A stretch of DNA of 64,000 bases from Leptolyngbya sp. PCC 7375 (GTDB lineage Bacteria; Cyanobacteriota; Cyanobacteriia; Phormidesmidales; Phormidesmidaceae). The position numbers were made by a program, and so were the translations under genes. Below the pieces are notes generated by a model. The model saw only the letters and a list, made by a program, of their open reading frames with translations. It was not told the origin of the DNA and made no database searches. How positions within the stretch are numbered: position 1 is the first letter of the stretch; each line of letters opens with the position of its first letter. The DNA lies in NCBI RefSeq assembly GCF_000316115.1, contig NZ_JH993797.1, forward strand, positions 6,917,961-6,981,960. Reading direction: 5' to 3'. Below are positions 16,310-24,054 of the stretch, in pieces.

Positions 16310-16513
16310 ATGCCCAAACTAGACACCACCAAACACCCCTACCCATTCTGGCCCCGTGGCAAGTATAACGGCCAGAGGATCGTGGGTATTGATTTGAGGT
16401 TTACCTTGTGGGTAGACATGTGGTGGTGGCGACCGACGTATTCGAAATACAGTGGAACACTTTGTTGGCTGTGTTTTCGGCTGAGCTGGGGGTGGACGTA
16501 CACAAGAGACTGA
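16310..16513 (+). CDS. Small Trp-rich hypothetical protein
   Basis: 67 residues, ATG at 16310. Unusual richness in Trp and Tyr (WVDMWWWRPTYSKYSG). It ends one base before the next start. Function unknown. Confidence 0.4.
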   Translation: MPKLDTTKHPYPFWPRGKYNGQRIVGIDLRFTLWVDMWWWRPTYSKYSGTLCWLCFRLSWGWTYTRD

Positions 16514-16514
16514 A

Positions 16515-16826
16515 GTGACTGACCTAACCCAAATCCGCCAACGAGCGATCGCGAATATTGATCCAGTTTGGGATAACAGTAATGGAGCAACCGCCCCATA
16601 CCCTGATCCAAGCCAGGAATATTTGGTTGAGCTACAGCAGAACGTTAACGGTAGAGATTGCCGCTGGTATCGCGTAATGTATTGGGATTCTGTTTACGGC
16701 TGGACATGTGAGGATGGTGGTAAATTCATCCAGCTAGGCCCAACTCAGGTAGCGCGCCGGTGGTGCAAGATTTCAGAGATTGATAAAGGCTGGATTAGGG
16801 AGCGACATACTTGGAAGGGAGAATAG
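16515..16826 (+). CDS. Hypothetical protein
   Basis: 103 residues, GTG at 16515. Soluble, with a strand-rich middle (EYLVELQQN, CRWYRVMYWDS, WTCEDGGKF). Function unknown. Next gene starts 2 bases after its stop. Confidence 0.4.
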   Translation: MTDLTQIRQRAIANIDPVWDNSNGATAPYPDPSQEYLVELQQNVNGRDCRWYRVMYWDSVYGWTCEDGGKFIQLGPTQVARRWCKISEIDKGWIRERHTWKGE

Positions 16827-16828
16827 CG

Positions 16829-17098
16829 ATGTTAGATCACAATTACTACGACCCTGAGGTGGAAGAGGACGAAGAATTAGTGCTCGACTGTGGCACCCCC
16901 GGTTGCATCATGCCTGGTTACCATTTCCCCAGTGAGTGCCACACTGCCGAAGATCTCCAACAGCACTACGAGGATGAAGGGATTTCCGAGGAACGCCCCG
17001 ACGGCTTCGACATCCCTCAGTCTGTCGCTGTCTGCCCCGAATGTGGGGCTCAGCTGCATGTGGAGTTTGATGAGTGGAAAACTGAACTGGCAGTGTGA
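16829..17098 (+). CDS. Small zinc-ribbon-like protein
   Basis: 89 residues, ATG at 16829. Two Cys pairs: CGTPGC near 21 and CPECG near 76 suggest one structural zinc site. Very acidic overall, so a nucleic-acid role is not obvious. Function unknown. Confidence 0.45.
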   Translation: MLDHNYYDPEVEEDEELVLDCGTPGCIMPGYHFPSECHTAEDLQQHYEDEGISEERPDGFDIPQSVAVCPECGAQLHVEFDEWKTELAV

Positions 17099-17152
17099 TT
17101 GGCAGCCGGTGATTGATAAGGTTTGGGAGTATGTGAAGGAGAGGTATGAGGG

Positions 17153-17887
17153 ATGAAAATAAAATTAGTCTCCGATTATCGCGATTATTACGATCATTGG
17201 TTTGAAGGGGCACATAGCCAGTGCGATCGCTCATATGTTCGCTTGGCCAAAGGGTGGATGAGCAAGTTTGGGCAGTTTGTGAAACTTGATGACGCTGGAT
17301 GGACAACGCCACTGATTTCAAAAGCCTGTCGCTTCCCTGATTGGGTTGACAGAGATGCGCTTGTTGTTGTCTATATCGATGATTTCTGTCATCGGGGAGA
17401 GGGCAAAATTGTGATGACGCTGGGGGAAGCAATCTCGACGTATCCCGAAAAAGATTGCAGCGCATTTATCAGGACAACCGACGATCCACTCAGGCACGCA
17501 ATTAGCAGACGCTTGTTATGTATTGGAGACAGGCTATTCTGGCTAACCTATGAATCAAAGGGAGGCTGGAGGAGTAACTATGGCCCAACAGCAGAAGTTA
17601 CGAACGTCGGAGAAACTCTTTGTAAACCCGCCTATTTAGCCGAGGCAGGACCAGGGGAGCATGATTTTTCATTCTTAAATCAATTCCCATTGTGGGCCGT
17701 AGATTTTGTAGAGCCAGCTAATAAAACAAGGTTAATGGCGATTGATCTAAATACGGCCCCAGGGTTAAGAGGGACAGGAATAGAAGATTTAATTAAGCCC
17801 AAGGAAGTGTTCACAGAAATCACCCGATGGTTCGCTTTCAGGCGTGTTAACGTTGCTCCTGAATATGAAGAGGCGAGAACCCAATAA
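17153..17887 (+). CDS. Hypothetical protein, possibly ATP-grasp-like
   Basis: 244 residues, ATG at 17153 after GAGGTATGAGGG. The end (LWAVDFVEP, then LMAIDLNTAPGLRGTG near 205) resembles the metal-binding end of ATP-grasp proteins, where an Asp and an Asn bind Mg-ATP. No clear N-terminal ATP-grasp signature was found, so this is a weak suggestion. The gene stands between small hypothetical genes. Confidence 0.4.
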   Translation: MKIKLVSDYRDYYDHWFEGAHSQCDRSYVRLAKGWMSKFGQFVKLDDAGWTTPLISKACRFPDWVDRDALVVVYIDDFCHRGEGKIVMTLGEAISTYPEKDCSAFIRTTDDPLRHAISRRLLCIGDRLFWLTYESKGGWRSNYGPTAEVTNVGETLCKPAYLAEAGPGEHDFSFLNQFPLWAVDFVEPANKTRLMAIDLNTAPGLRGTGIEDLIKPKEVFTEITRWFAFRRVNVAPEYEEARTQ

Positions 17888-17935
17888 CTCCACGAAGGCT
17901 ACCGCTCACCGAATCAACACGACGACCCCAAGCTC

Positions 17936-18229
17936 ATGACCAAAGAACAAAAAGCTAAAGCCCTGATCGAAGCCATCTACAACGCTACCCAGAAGGGAGT
18001 TAGCGTAAAATTCAGCAAGGATTTCACCGGGCAAATGACGCTAAGCCTCGGTGACGTCCATACCCATGTCGGCACGCCTGGCGGAGACTTTGATCAGATG
18101 GTCGAAGGTGCCACAAGATTCATTAATGGGTCAGTTGATCCGATAGTTGAGGAGCGGGAACGAATTCAGGCGCTGAGTCCTCTCGATTTGGCAAGGGAGA
18201 TTCGGCAAGCATGGGGAATTGAATCTTGA
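17936..18229 (+). CDS. Hypothetical protein
   Basis: 97 residues, ATG at 17936. Helical N-terminus, short beta middle (GQMTLSLGDVHTHVG), helical end. Its stop overlaps the TTG start of the macro domain gene. Function unknown. Confidence 0.45.
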   Translation: MTKEQKAKALIEAIYNATQKGVSVKFSKDFTGQMTLSLGDVHTHVGTPGGDFDQMVEGATRFINGSVDPIVEERERIQALSPLDLAREIRQAWGIES

Positions 18230-18696
18230 GTTTGAAAATAATCAACCGCGACATCCTCACCATCGACAAAGGCCTCATTGTCCACCAGACAAACTGCCAG
18301 GGAGTGATGGGCGCTGGACTGGCCAAGAAGATTGCCGATAAGTGGCCGGTGGTGAAGCATGACTACCTAAAAGACTACGCACTCAACGCCGACGGTGGGC
18401 CGTTACTTGGCGACTGGCTTCGTACTGAGGTGGCTAATGGATTATTTGTGGCCTCGGTTTATGGACAGGAGAATTATGGGCGTAAACCTGGATATTGCTA
18501 CACCAGCTATCGGGCACTCGCGATCTCATTCTCCGCCATCAACTACGCAAACCAAAGCTACGAGTTCTACCCCAGCAAGCTTCCTGTCTATATCCCCTAT
18601 GGCCTCGGTTGTGGTCTGGCCGGTGGCGATTGGCATGTGGTGAGTGCTTTGATTGAGCAGGAATTGCCAGATGCTGTTATTTGTAAACTGCCATGA
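18226..18696 (+). CDS. Macro domain protein (ADP-ribose binding or hydrolysis)
   Basis: 156 residues, TTG start overlapping the previous stop by 4 bases. The macro domain signature is clear: IVHQTNCQGVMGAGLAKKI at residues about 18-36 (Asn and the GxMGxG-like loop that holds ADP-ribose) and a second Gly loop GLGCGLAGGDW near 128. The size fits a single-domain protein of the Poa1/phage type, which act on ADP-ribose-1''-phosphate or remove ADP-ribose from macromolecules. On a mobile element it could reverse ADP-ribosylation or clear ADP-ribose-type signals; this is inference. Confidence 0.75.
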   Translation: MSLKIINRDILTIDKGLIVHQTNCQGVMGAGLAKKIADKWPVVKHDYLKDYALNADGGPLLGDWLRTEVANGLFVASVYGQENYGRKPGYCYTSYRALAISFSAINYANQSYEFYPSKLPVYIPYGLGCGLAGGDWHVVSALIEQELPDAVICKLP

Positions 18697-18905
18697 TTAA
18701 TACTGTTTATCAAACCAAGGGATCAAGCGAAACTAAGTGCTTTGCTCATGGAAACTTAGAGAATCTTACAATTAACGAACTGTTTGACTTGGCAGCGCAG
18801 ATGCAGGCCAATAAAGCAAAAATGGATTTGATTAACTATCACGTTGATTATTGCGGCCCTTTTGACCTAACAGACATTTTTTATGAAGTCACTCTTAGCT
18901 CGTGA
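18693..18905 (+). CDS. Small hypothetical protein
   Basis: 70 residues, ATG overlapping the macro gene stop by 4 bases (ATGA). Helical middle (LFDLAAQMQANKAKMDLI). Function unknown; last gene of the plus-strand run from 14402. Confidence 0.45.
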   Translation: MINTVYQTKGSSETKCFAHGNLENLTINELFDLAAQMQANKAKMDLINYHVDYCGPFDLTDIFYEVTLSS

Positions 18906-19017
18906 CACTCCCACCCCCGCCCACACAATGAGCACCGCAGTCCAACAGGGCGTCGGCCTTGGCGTCAGACACGATGGCACGGTATTCGCTTTCGGTGAGG
19001 CCTTCGGGGGTGGTCAT
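18895..19017 (-). CDS. Possible very small protein
   Basis: 40 residues (starts MTTPEGLTESEYRAIV), convergent with and slightly overlapping the gene before it. Coding-like N-terminus but no strong ribosome site and a Gly-rich end. Weak call. Confidence 0.25.
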   Translation of the reverse strand: MTTPEGLTESEYRAIVSDAKADALLDCGAHCVGGGGSVTS

Positions 19018-19048
19018 GGGTGGCAGAGGTGGTTGGTTGTAGAGTGCC

Positions 19049-19080
19049 CAAAAAATAGCGCTGCTCCTAGGAACGGCGCT
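19049..19080. terminator. Terminator between convergent genes
   Basis: AGCGC (19057-19061) with GCGCT (19076-19080); an A run at 19050-19055 becomes a T run on the minus strand, and a T run lies at 19090 on the plus strand. Confidence 0.5.
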
Positions 19081-19113
19081 GGGGTGGTGTTTTTTGTTGA
19101 AGTGGGGTTGTTT

Positions 19114-19998
19114 TTAGTCCTCAACAGGCCCAAAGCCCGCAGCATTGTGATGCCCACCACCTCCCATTGATTTAGCTAAAGCGCCAACATCAAAGCCTCC
19201 TTCTGGCTTTCGTTTATCACTCCGGAGACTCCAACACTTATCAGCAGTAAAGCAGGCTACAAAATCGTTGTCAGGGCACAAATCCGTATACAATTTTGAG
19301 CAAACATCAGAAACAAGCCTATCTTCTGAGCCATCGGGATTCAGAAAAACAACAGGGACGTTATGCCCTGCTACATCATGCATAGTCCATCGATTAGCAA
19401 TAGCAGCAACTTTTTCATCCTTTGCCTTGATCTTAGGGCCAGCGACAGCAACGCCTAAGGCAGTCACCTCGTTGCCGCTTAATTTAGATAGGGCATTAAA
19501 TAGCGTAAATATGGCCGCCCTCTCCTCAACTAGTTTCAACCCATAACGCATCTGGCTAATGGCTTCGTGTACTTCACGGGTTCTTGGTAATTCATGATTC
19601 CAAAGGTCCCGATCTCGAACATAGTCGAGAAACACAGGTACGGGCTTTTCAGGAAAGAATGTACGCCAAGCCAATGTAGCACCACACTCATTCATGTCGA
19701 AATGCTGGATCACTTTGTTGGACAGTCCTGCAAGATCATTCATCGCCGTTTTGTGGTGGTCAATGACAATCACTTCAGATACTTGCTCCCGCCATTGCTC
19801 CAAAATCTTGGCATTGAAACTGAAATCGACAATCACCACGCGATCGCAATCCTCGGGGATAACGGGTAGTTCAGCATTGTAAACGCAGCCACGCAATTCA
19901 TAATCTGGGTACTTTTTGGCGGCTACCCATGCCGATGCGATGCCATCTGAGCAGTCTACGCCTGGCTTGACTTGATGGTAGATAATCAGTGTTTTCAT
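19114..19998 (-). CDS. DHH/DHHA1-family phosphoesterase
   Basis: 294 residues. Motifs: DCSDGIASAW near 15-24, VVIVDFS near 55, VIVIDHHKT near 78 (the DHH triad) and GGGGHHNAAGF near 281 (DHHA1 substrate-binding loop). The size matches the NrnA-like group (nanoRNase, pAp phosphatase, linear dinucleotide hydrolysis) rather than RecJ. On this element it may recycle short RNA or degrade nucleotide signals; the latter would suit the sponge and macro domain genes nearby. It is last in a run of coupled genes from 21851. Confidence 0.75.
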   Translation of the reverse strand: MKTLIIYHQVKPGVDCSDGIASAWVAAKKYPDYELRGCVYNAELPVIPEDCDRVVIVDFSFNAKILEQWREQVSEVIVIDHHKTAMNDLAGLSNKVIQHFDMNECGATLAWRTFFPEKPVPVFLDYVRDRDLWNHELPRTREVHEAISQMRYGLKLVEERAAIFTLFNALSKLSGNEVTALGVAVAGPKIKAKDEKVAAIANRWTMHDVAGHNVPVVFLNPDGSEDRLVSDVCSKLYTDLCPDNDFVACFTADKCWSLRSDKRKPEGGFDVGALAKSMGGGGHHNAAGFGPVED

Positions 19999-20474
19999 AC
20001 ATCCTCCAAAAACTTCTCAAACTCTTCTTTAGCCACCCCCAACATTTTCTCCGGCTCCCACTCCGCCTTAGGCAATGGCTGCCCACCAATCCCCCACACC
20101 AACCCAGCCCACGCGCCATGTCCACCGTTCGGATCTTTGCTGCGAACTTCATGTTTTGCCTCGACATCTAGGATGATTAAGTCGCCTGGGTTTTGAGGCC
20201 CATGGAGTTGATACAAAAGCCCCGTTTCGTCTCTTCCCCGGACGATGTAATTACTGCCTGGGTTATGCAGCATTAATATTGGCCGATAGCCTGCAATGCC
20301 GTCATTGTGGGATGGAACAGCGATCCCTTCGAGTAAGCGGAAGTTGGGATAGCCTTGCAACTCGTAGGTGTGGGTGAAGCCCTGGGTAAATGGCTGGTGG
20401 GGCGGGATGGCAATCTGCTTGACCCGTTCGTAGGTGCCGGGCGGAATAGGGATTGTGGTGGTGGCGACGATCAT
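19995..20474 (-). CDS. Hypothetical protein
   Basis: 159 residues, ATG at 20474, overlapping both neighbours by 4 bases. Beta-rich, Gly/Pro-rich (TTTIPIPPGTYERVKQ, GQPLPKAEWEPEK). Ends in an acidic helix. No known motif. Confidence 0.5.
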   Translation of the reverse strand: MIVATTTIPIPPGTYERVKQIAIPPHQPFTQGFTHTYELQGYPNFRLLEGIAVPSHNDGIAGYRPILMLHNPGSNYIVRGRDETGLLYQLHGPQNPGDLIILDVEAKHEVRSKDPNGGHGAWAGLVWGIGGQPLPKAEWEPEKMLGVAKEEFEKFLEDV

Positions 20475-20602
20475 GGGGTGCCTCTCTGTTTTTCAACAAC
20501 TGCGCCTGGGTTGTCCGCTTTAGCCTCTCTGAAAGCTTGACCAAGAGTCTCGTGTGTATATTGAACGATCTCACCGTTGATCCTAAATATGTAAGTCCTC
20601 AT
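20471..20602 (-). CDS. Very small hypothetical protein
   Basis: 43 residues from ATG at 20602 (RTYIFRINGEIVQYTHETLG...). The start overlaps the previous stop (ATGA) and the end overlaps the next start, so it sits in a coupled chain. The frame is open further upstream, but the overlap and a GGAG site favour this start. Confidence 0.45.
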   Translation of the reverse strand: MRTYIFRINGEIVQYTHETLGQAFREAKADNPGAVVEKQRGTP

Positions 20603-20754
20603 TGGTTCAGTTCTCCGCATAATCCTCTGGCCGCTTGATAGCAAGTGCTCCAACTCCAGAACGGGTTGTAGTGCTGCAACAGTGAAGCTGTCGTGTCTAC
20701 GTCGCCACGCTTAGAAGCGTTCTCTAGATCCTCTGGAAGTTTTGGCTTATTCAT
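20599..20754 (-). CDS. Very small hypothetical protein
   Basis: 51 residues (starts MNKPKLPEDLENASKRGD). It fills the gap between the genes at 20751 and 20602 exactly, with ATGA overlaps at both ends, which is strong positional support for a real gene. Function unknown. Confidence 0.5.
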   Translation of the reverse strand: MNKPKLPEDLENASKRGDVDTTASLLQHYNPFWSWSTCYQAARGLCGELNQ

Positions 20755-21536
20755 TGCGCCCCTCCCAGTTTCTTAGCCAAATACTCATCAATAGCCGCAT
20801 CAATCAAATCGACATCCTCAACCATATAAACCGTGCATTTACGCTGCTTGCCATTGAAAATGCGATGTCCCTTGAGAGGGTCTTTGTTGTACTTCTCACG
20901 ATACTTCTTAGCCGCTAGTCGCCCCATCGGAGACTCATAGTTTTCACAGCCTCGGATTTCTCGGTACTCTAAGCGATCGCGAATCGTCCACTCGGTTTTT
21001 TCTGTGGCTGGGGCCAACTGATTTTGAGATGGAGGCGCTAGCAAATCCCGAATTCTGTCTTCAGCAGCTTGCAACAGTAAGGGGCTGGGATTGGGCAGCT
21101 GCTGGATCAGGGCCATGATTCTCTCAAGATTGGCTATCTGCTTATCTACGGCATCCTTAACACTGTTGTTTTGGGCTGGCATCTTCCCCAACGCCTCGGC
21201 TTGAACAGCGACTAATCCCGTAGGGCCAAAGGCTTCAGCTAAATGCTCAGCCTGTTCACTTTTCTTTTTAGCGTTGTAGGCGTAATAAGTTAGGCACACA
21301 AAGGCAGCTTTGGCGGACCATCCATTTTTAGCTATGTCCCCAGGGTCAAACCCTTTCCCCATAAGCTTTCTGGCCAATGATTTGCTCTTTATGTCCCCAC
21401 CAGAAACCAGCGTGCTATGGTCATGAACACCAGCAAGTCTGGCCATGCCTCGGTGTGTCAAAGAACCATCCCAGCGAGATTCCTCTCGGAATAAATTCAG
21501 AACATCAATCTTAGATACTATCTTTCCGTTATCCAT
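20751..21536 (-). CDS. Hypothetical protein, possible regulator
   Basis: 261 residues from ATG at 21536; an upstream extension overlaps another gene and was not used. N-terminal half is helical with an AGVHDHSTL segment and NGWSAKAAFVCLTYY. The middle has a Gln-rich linker, and the end is a basic domain (AAKKYREKYNKDPLKG). The layout recalls phage antirepressor-like proteins but no standard domain is identified. Confidence 0.4.
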   Translation of the reverse strand: MDNGKIVSKIDVLNLFREESRWDGSLTHRGMARLAGVHDHSTLVSGGDIKSKSLARKLMGKGFDPGDIAKNGWSAKAAFVCLTYYAYNAKKKSEQAEHLAEAFGPTGLVAVQAEALGKMPAQNNSVKDAVDKQIANLERIMALIQQLPNPSPLLLQAAEDRIRDLLAPPSQNQLAPATEKTEWTIRDRLEYREIRGCENYESPMGRLAAKKYREKYNKDPLKGHRIFNGKQRKCTVYMVEDVDLIDAAIDEYLAKKLGGAQ

Positions 21537-21739
21537 TTTTTTTGATTCTCCACTGTGTTCATTGCCTTCAACTTTTCTTGTGCATGTAATTTCAAATCCA
21601 TTAGATCCACCCTCGCCCCACACCAAATCTCATCAGCGATCGCGGGGCTCAATTGCAACTCATGGGCCAGCGCATTAAACATCTGGCGATGGGTTTGGAT
21701 TCCCTGGGGTGGCTGGTAGCGTGTGATTAGGTTTTGCAT
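21518..21739 (-). CDS. Small hypothetical protein
   Basis: 73 residues, ATG at 21739, no clear ribosome site; overlaps the 21675 gene by 65 bases in another frame and the 20751 gene by 19 bases. The sequence (RQMFNALAHELQLSPAIADE) looks coding. One of the two overlapping calls may be wrong. Confidence 0.4.
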   Translation of the reverse strand: MQNLITRYQPPQGIQTHRQMFNALAHELQLSPAIADEIWCGARVDLMDLKLHAQEKLKAMNTVENQKKWITER

Positions 21740-21851
21740 TTTTCAATATTTGCTGTCGTCGTTGGTTGCGGTTTTTGGCTACTGCGATCGCTTCGTCTAA
21801 GCTGCACTCACCAAAAGCCAATGCTCCTGTGATTGTTGTAAATTCGTACAT
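21675..21851 (-). CDS. Small hypothetical protein
   Basis: 58 residues from ATG at 21851, with GGAG 8 bases upstream. N-terminal 35 residues helical (ECSLDEAIAVAKNRNQRRQQ), Pro/Asn-rich end. The end overlaps the 21518 gene. Confidence 0.4.
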   Translation of the reverse strand: MYEFTTITGALAFGECSLDEAIAVAKNRNQRRQQILKNAKPNHTLPATPGNPNPSPDV

Positions 21852-21899
21852 GGCGCTTCTCCTGTGGTTTGTGGAGATCAGCCTCTGTGATTCTGAAAG

Positions 21900-22067
21900 T
21901 TAGCCAATGGTCTCGCCCATACGCTCTAGCATGAGCAAGGCGTTCATAATCTCTGTCTGGTCTGTGCTGGTGGTAGCCGTAGCCTGCAAAGCTTTTACGA
22001 TGCCACTCAGTTGTTGGCGCTGAATGTTGCCTTGGGTCGTGGCTGTTTGCTTGAAGTCCTCAGTCAT
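21900..22067 (-). CDS. Small helical protein
   Basis: 55 residues (MTEDFKQTATTQGNIQRQQ...), ATG at 22067 overlapping the previous stop by one base (TGATG). All-helical. Function unknown. Confidence 0.45.
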   Translation of the reverse strand: MTEDFKQTATTQGNIQRQQLSGIVKALQATATTSTDQTEIMNALLMLERMGETIG

Positions 22068-22210
22068 CACAGCACCTTCACCCTGTCTGGATGGATGTAA
22101 ATCGGTGGATCGGGTAGTCGGGGAAGTGTTGGTCTAGCTGCCGTCAGTAGCTTTTTGTTATTCGGTTCCCTCGTGGCTGGTCGCCATGGGGGGATGGGTT
22201 GGTGTTTCAT
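22067..22210 (-). CDS. Very small Pro-rich protein
   Basis: 47 residues, ATG at 22210, coupled to the next gene by TGATG. Pro/Arg-rich (PPWRPATREP, LPDPPIYIHPD). It begins 6 bases after the secreted-protein gene stop. Function unknown. Confidence 0.35.
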   Translation of the reverse strand: MKHQPIPPWRPATREPNNKKLLTAARPTLPRLPDPPIYIHPDRVKVL

Positions 22211-22216
22211 AACCAC

Positions 22217-22585
22217 TTAGCCAGCCCCCCCAAGTCCCCTGTAGCAGTAAGCGTTCGTGTAGAACTGCCCTGTTCGGTTGTATTTTCGATAACAAATCGC
22301 CCGACCAGCTTGACCACGTTCCCGGTCTTGAATATGTTGAACCCCTCCAGGGACTAGCAGGTCGTTCCTGTCTTCCACCCATCGCGCGTTCTGGGGTGGC
22401 GTTCCGATGCCAAGATCTTTGCAGTAAAGGCCGCCTGTAAAGACGCCGTTTCCGTCGAAGTCGATCCAACACATTGCTATTCCACCCGAAGGCCTTCGAT
22501 GATGAATCTCAACAGTTTGCGCCCATACGGCTGACTGCATGCTGACTGCACATGCCAACACGATTGCTTGAATTGTTCTTTTCAT
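22217..22585 (-). CDS. Secreted small protein
   Basis: 122 residues with a clear signal peptide (KRTIQAIVLACAVSMQSAVWA, cleavage probably after AWA-Q-type site near residue 22). The mature part has several Cys (CWIDFDG, YCKDLG, ICYRKY, YCYRG), likely two disulfides, and Gly/Tyr-rich repeats. ATG at 22585 with a GGAG site. Exported to periplasm or medium; role unknown. Confidence 0.6.
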   Translation of the reverse strand: MKRTIQAIVLACAVSMQSAVWAQTVEIHHRRPSGGIAMCWIDFDGNGVFTGGLYCKDLGIGTPPQNARWVEDRNDLLVPGGVQHIQDRERGQAGRAICYRKYNRTGQFYTNAYCYRGLGGAG

Positions 22586-22630
22586 ACTGTTTCTCCTTTT
22601 ATCTAAACCAAGGGCCGGGAGAGCGACCCA

Positions 22631-22699
22631 AGCCGGTTGCAGGAATCGAACACTGATAGACCCCTCCGAAGAGAGCGCTTGACCACAAGCTAAACCGGC
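22631..22699 (-). tRNA. tRNA-Arg(TCG)-like gene, degenerate
   Basis: The minus strand from 22699 folds as a tRNA: acceptor GCCGGTT with AACCGGC (perfect), D arm GCTT/AAGC around GTGGTC, anticodon arm GCTCT/GGGGT with loop CTTCGGA (anticodon TCG), and a TTCGATT T loop. The T stem CAGTG/CCTGC does not pair and the total of 68 bases plus discriminator is short, lacking the base at 26. It is probably a decaying element-borne tRNA. Confidence 0.45.
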
Positions 22700-22700
22700 A

Positions 22701-22750
22701 AGCTGGGCATGAAACCCAGCGGTTACTTCGCTACCACAGCTATCCCTGTT
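22701..22750 (-). other. Second tRNA-like remnant
   Basis: Just upstream on the same strand, a GCTGTGGTAGC D-arm-like hairpin is followed by a GCTGGG/CCCAGC stem with a TTTCAT loop. No T arm follows before the next tRNA-like gene starts. It may be a truncated tRNA. A CCCTG/CAGGG hairpin at 22744-22757 precedes it. Confidence 0.25.
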
Positions 22751-22808
22751 TTCAGGGCCTGAGTCATCGTTCTCACCTCCAAAAGTTCACTGACATCAAC
22801 CCTCTACA

Positions 22809-22997
22809 GTGAAGGCACTGCCCACGCCCGAGGGACTCGGCTTATCTCTGTGGTTGCTCTACCTAGCATCGGCGAGAATTCTGTGGATGCTAGGTGCCTC
22901 ACGATTGAGGCAGACCCATAGCCCGCATTGCACAGGCATGGCAGCGTGGTTACTGCTGGGTTTTACTCTTCTTCTACTCGGCTGTAGCCATAGCTGA
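22809..22997 (+). CDS. Possible small membrane lipoprotein
   Basis: 62 residues, GTG start, two hydrophobic segments and a LLLLGC ending. It is the only plus-strand reading frame in this stretch, has no ribosome site and overlaps the end of the 22963 gene. Weak call; it may be a chance frame. Confidence 0.2.
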   Translation: MKALPTPEGLGLSLWLLYLASARILWMLGASRLRQTHSPHCTGMAAWLLLGFTLLLLGCSHS

Positions 22998-23187
22998 TCC
23001 TGTCTTGCATGAACTCCTCCAGCGCGTCGTTGAGAAGCTCCTCTCTTTGCTGATCGCGTAACTCAGCCCAATCCGAGTCCTCAAAACCGAGAGCTTCAGG
23101 GATTTTCATTATTGTTCTTCGGACTGAAGACGGGGACCCCGTGCCTACCTGGAAGCAATACCTACCTGCTGGATATTGTGATTCCAT
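22963..23187 (-). CDS. Small hypothetical protein
   Basis: 74 residues from ATG at 23187, preceded by TTTTGGAGGAAGGGTT. Acidic helical C-terminus (LRDQQREELLNDALEEF). The frame is open upstream but the ribosome site decides this start. Confidence 0.5.
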   Translation of the reverse strand: MESQYPAGRYCFQVGTGSPSSVRRTIMKIPEALGFEDSDWAELRDQQREELLNDALEEFMQDRISYGYSRVEEE

Positions 23188-23206
23188 AACCCTTCCTCCA
23201 AAATCA

Positions 23207-23557
23207 CTACTTGTCCCGATGCCGGTTGCGGCGTCTTTGGCGCTTGCCCTGATAATCCTTGTCAAGGCCATCAGTAGTTATTGGCCATATTCTGAATCCG
23301 AGAGTCTTTATCTCAATTGAACGATAATCCCCAGGAGAATAAAAAGTGCTCCACCAATCCCAAAGGTCAACAGGTTCCAACGGCCACCACGGGATGTACT
23401 CGCTTTTCACCACCTCACTATTCTCGTAAACTTCCTTCAATGCCTCGTAATTCTTTATCGCAGCCGACTCAGAGCCAAACGTGCGATCGCTACAAAACAA
23501 TTTCGTGCGCCATATCCAACGGCCAGCCGCATCGTGGCTATAAATGGGGTTATCCAT
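23207..23557 (-). CDS. Small hypothetical protein
   Basis: 116 residues from ATG at 23557, overlapping the 23550 gene by 8 bases. Trp-rich middle (PWWPLEPVDLWDWWST) and a very basic end (GKRQRRRNRHRDK). Function unknown. Confidence 0.45.
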   Translation of the reverse strand: MDNPIYSHDAAGRWIWRTKLFCSDRTFGSESAAIKNYEALKEVYENSEVVKSEYIPWWPLEPVDLWDWWSTFYSPGDYRSIEIKTLGFRIWPITTDGLDKDYQGKRQRRRNRHRDK

Positions 23558-23741
23558 TCGCAGCCTCCCCAACCGCCTCAGCCGCCAGCACATCAGTCTT
23601 GTACTGCCCAATAACCTCGTCTCCGGTAGTCGTGGCCAGATACGCTGTCCAATGCCCGCCGTAAGACTTGTAGCAAATGCTGCCGATGTAGCTGCCGTCG
23701 CTGTAGACGTTGTTGTTTTCTTTGATCGTGATATTGCTCAT
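23550..23741 (-). CDS. Small beta-rich hypothetical protein
   Basis: 63 residues, ATG at 23741 after TTTTAGAGGAAAAGTT. Short strands with Gly turns (NVYSDGSYIGSICYKSYGG), then a helix. Function unknown. Confidence 0.5.
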   Translation of the reverse strand: MSNITIKENNNVYSDGSYIGSICYKSYGGHWTAYLATTTGDEVIGQYKTDVLAAEAVGEAANG

Positions 23742-23751
23742 AACTTTTCCT

Positions 23752-23991
23752 CTAAAACACTCTTAACTCAAATCCCAGTGGATAGATTTCCTTAAACAAG
23801 CAATCGCCGCAGCTAGCTTTTTCCTGATCAATAAGGCCATTAGCTTGAGTCTGAAGGCTCTCCACAGACTCTCCATAGATATAGCCCTTAAAAGAATTGC
23901 CGGTTTTTAGGCTGTAAATCTGACCACACATAACTGAGCCACCAATAATCACTCCGTTAACAGACTCCTCAAAAAGCGTTTCTAAAATCAC
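23752..23991 (-). CDS. Small hypothetical protein
   Basis: 79 residues, GTG at 23991. Cys residues in GDCLFKE and SVMCGQ. Preceded by a terminator (24016-24047). Function unknown. Confidence 0.4.
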   Translation of the reverse strand: MILETLFEESVNGVIIGGSVMCGQIYSLKTGNSFKGYIYGESVESLQTQANGLIDQEKASCGDCLFKEIYPLGFELRVF

Positions 23992-24015
23992 AATCCTTCT
24001 CCAAAAAACAATTAG

Positions 24016-24047
24016 AAAAACCCCAACCGAAAGCCCCCTGGCTGGGG
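24016..24047 (-). terminator. Minus-strand terminator
   Basis: CCCCA near 24021 pairs with TGGGG (24043-24047), with GGTT/AACC extending the stem; a T run follows on the minus strand. It ends the transcript of the gene at 24055. Confidence 0.6.
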
Positions 24048-24054
24048 CAACACT

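Noticed and set aside
22158..22472. Minus-strand 104-residue frame
   Set aside because: Overlaps the secreted-protein gene, which has a signal peptide and a good start.
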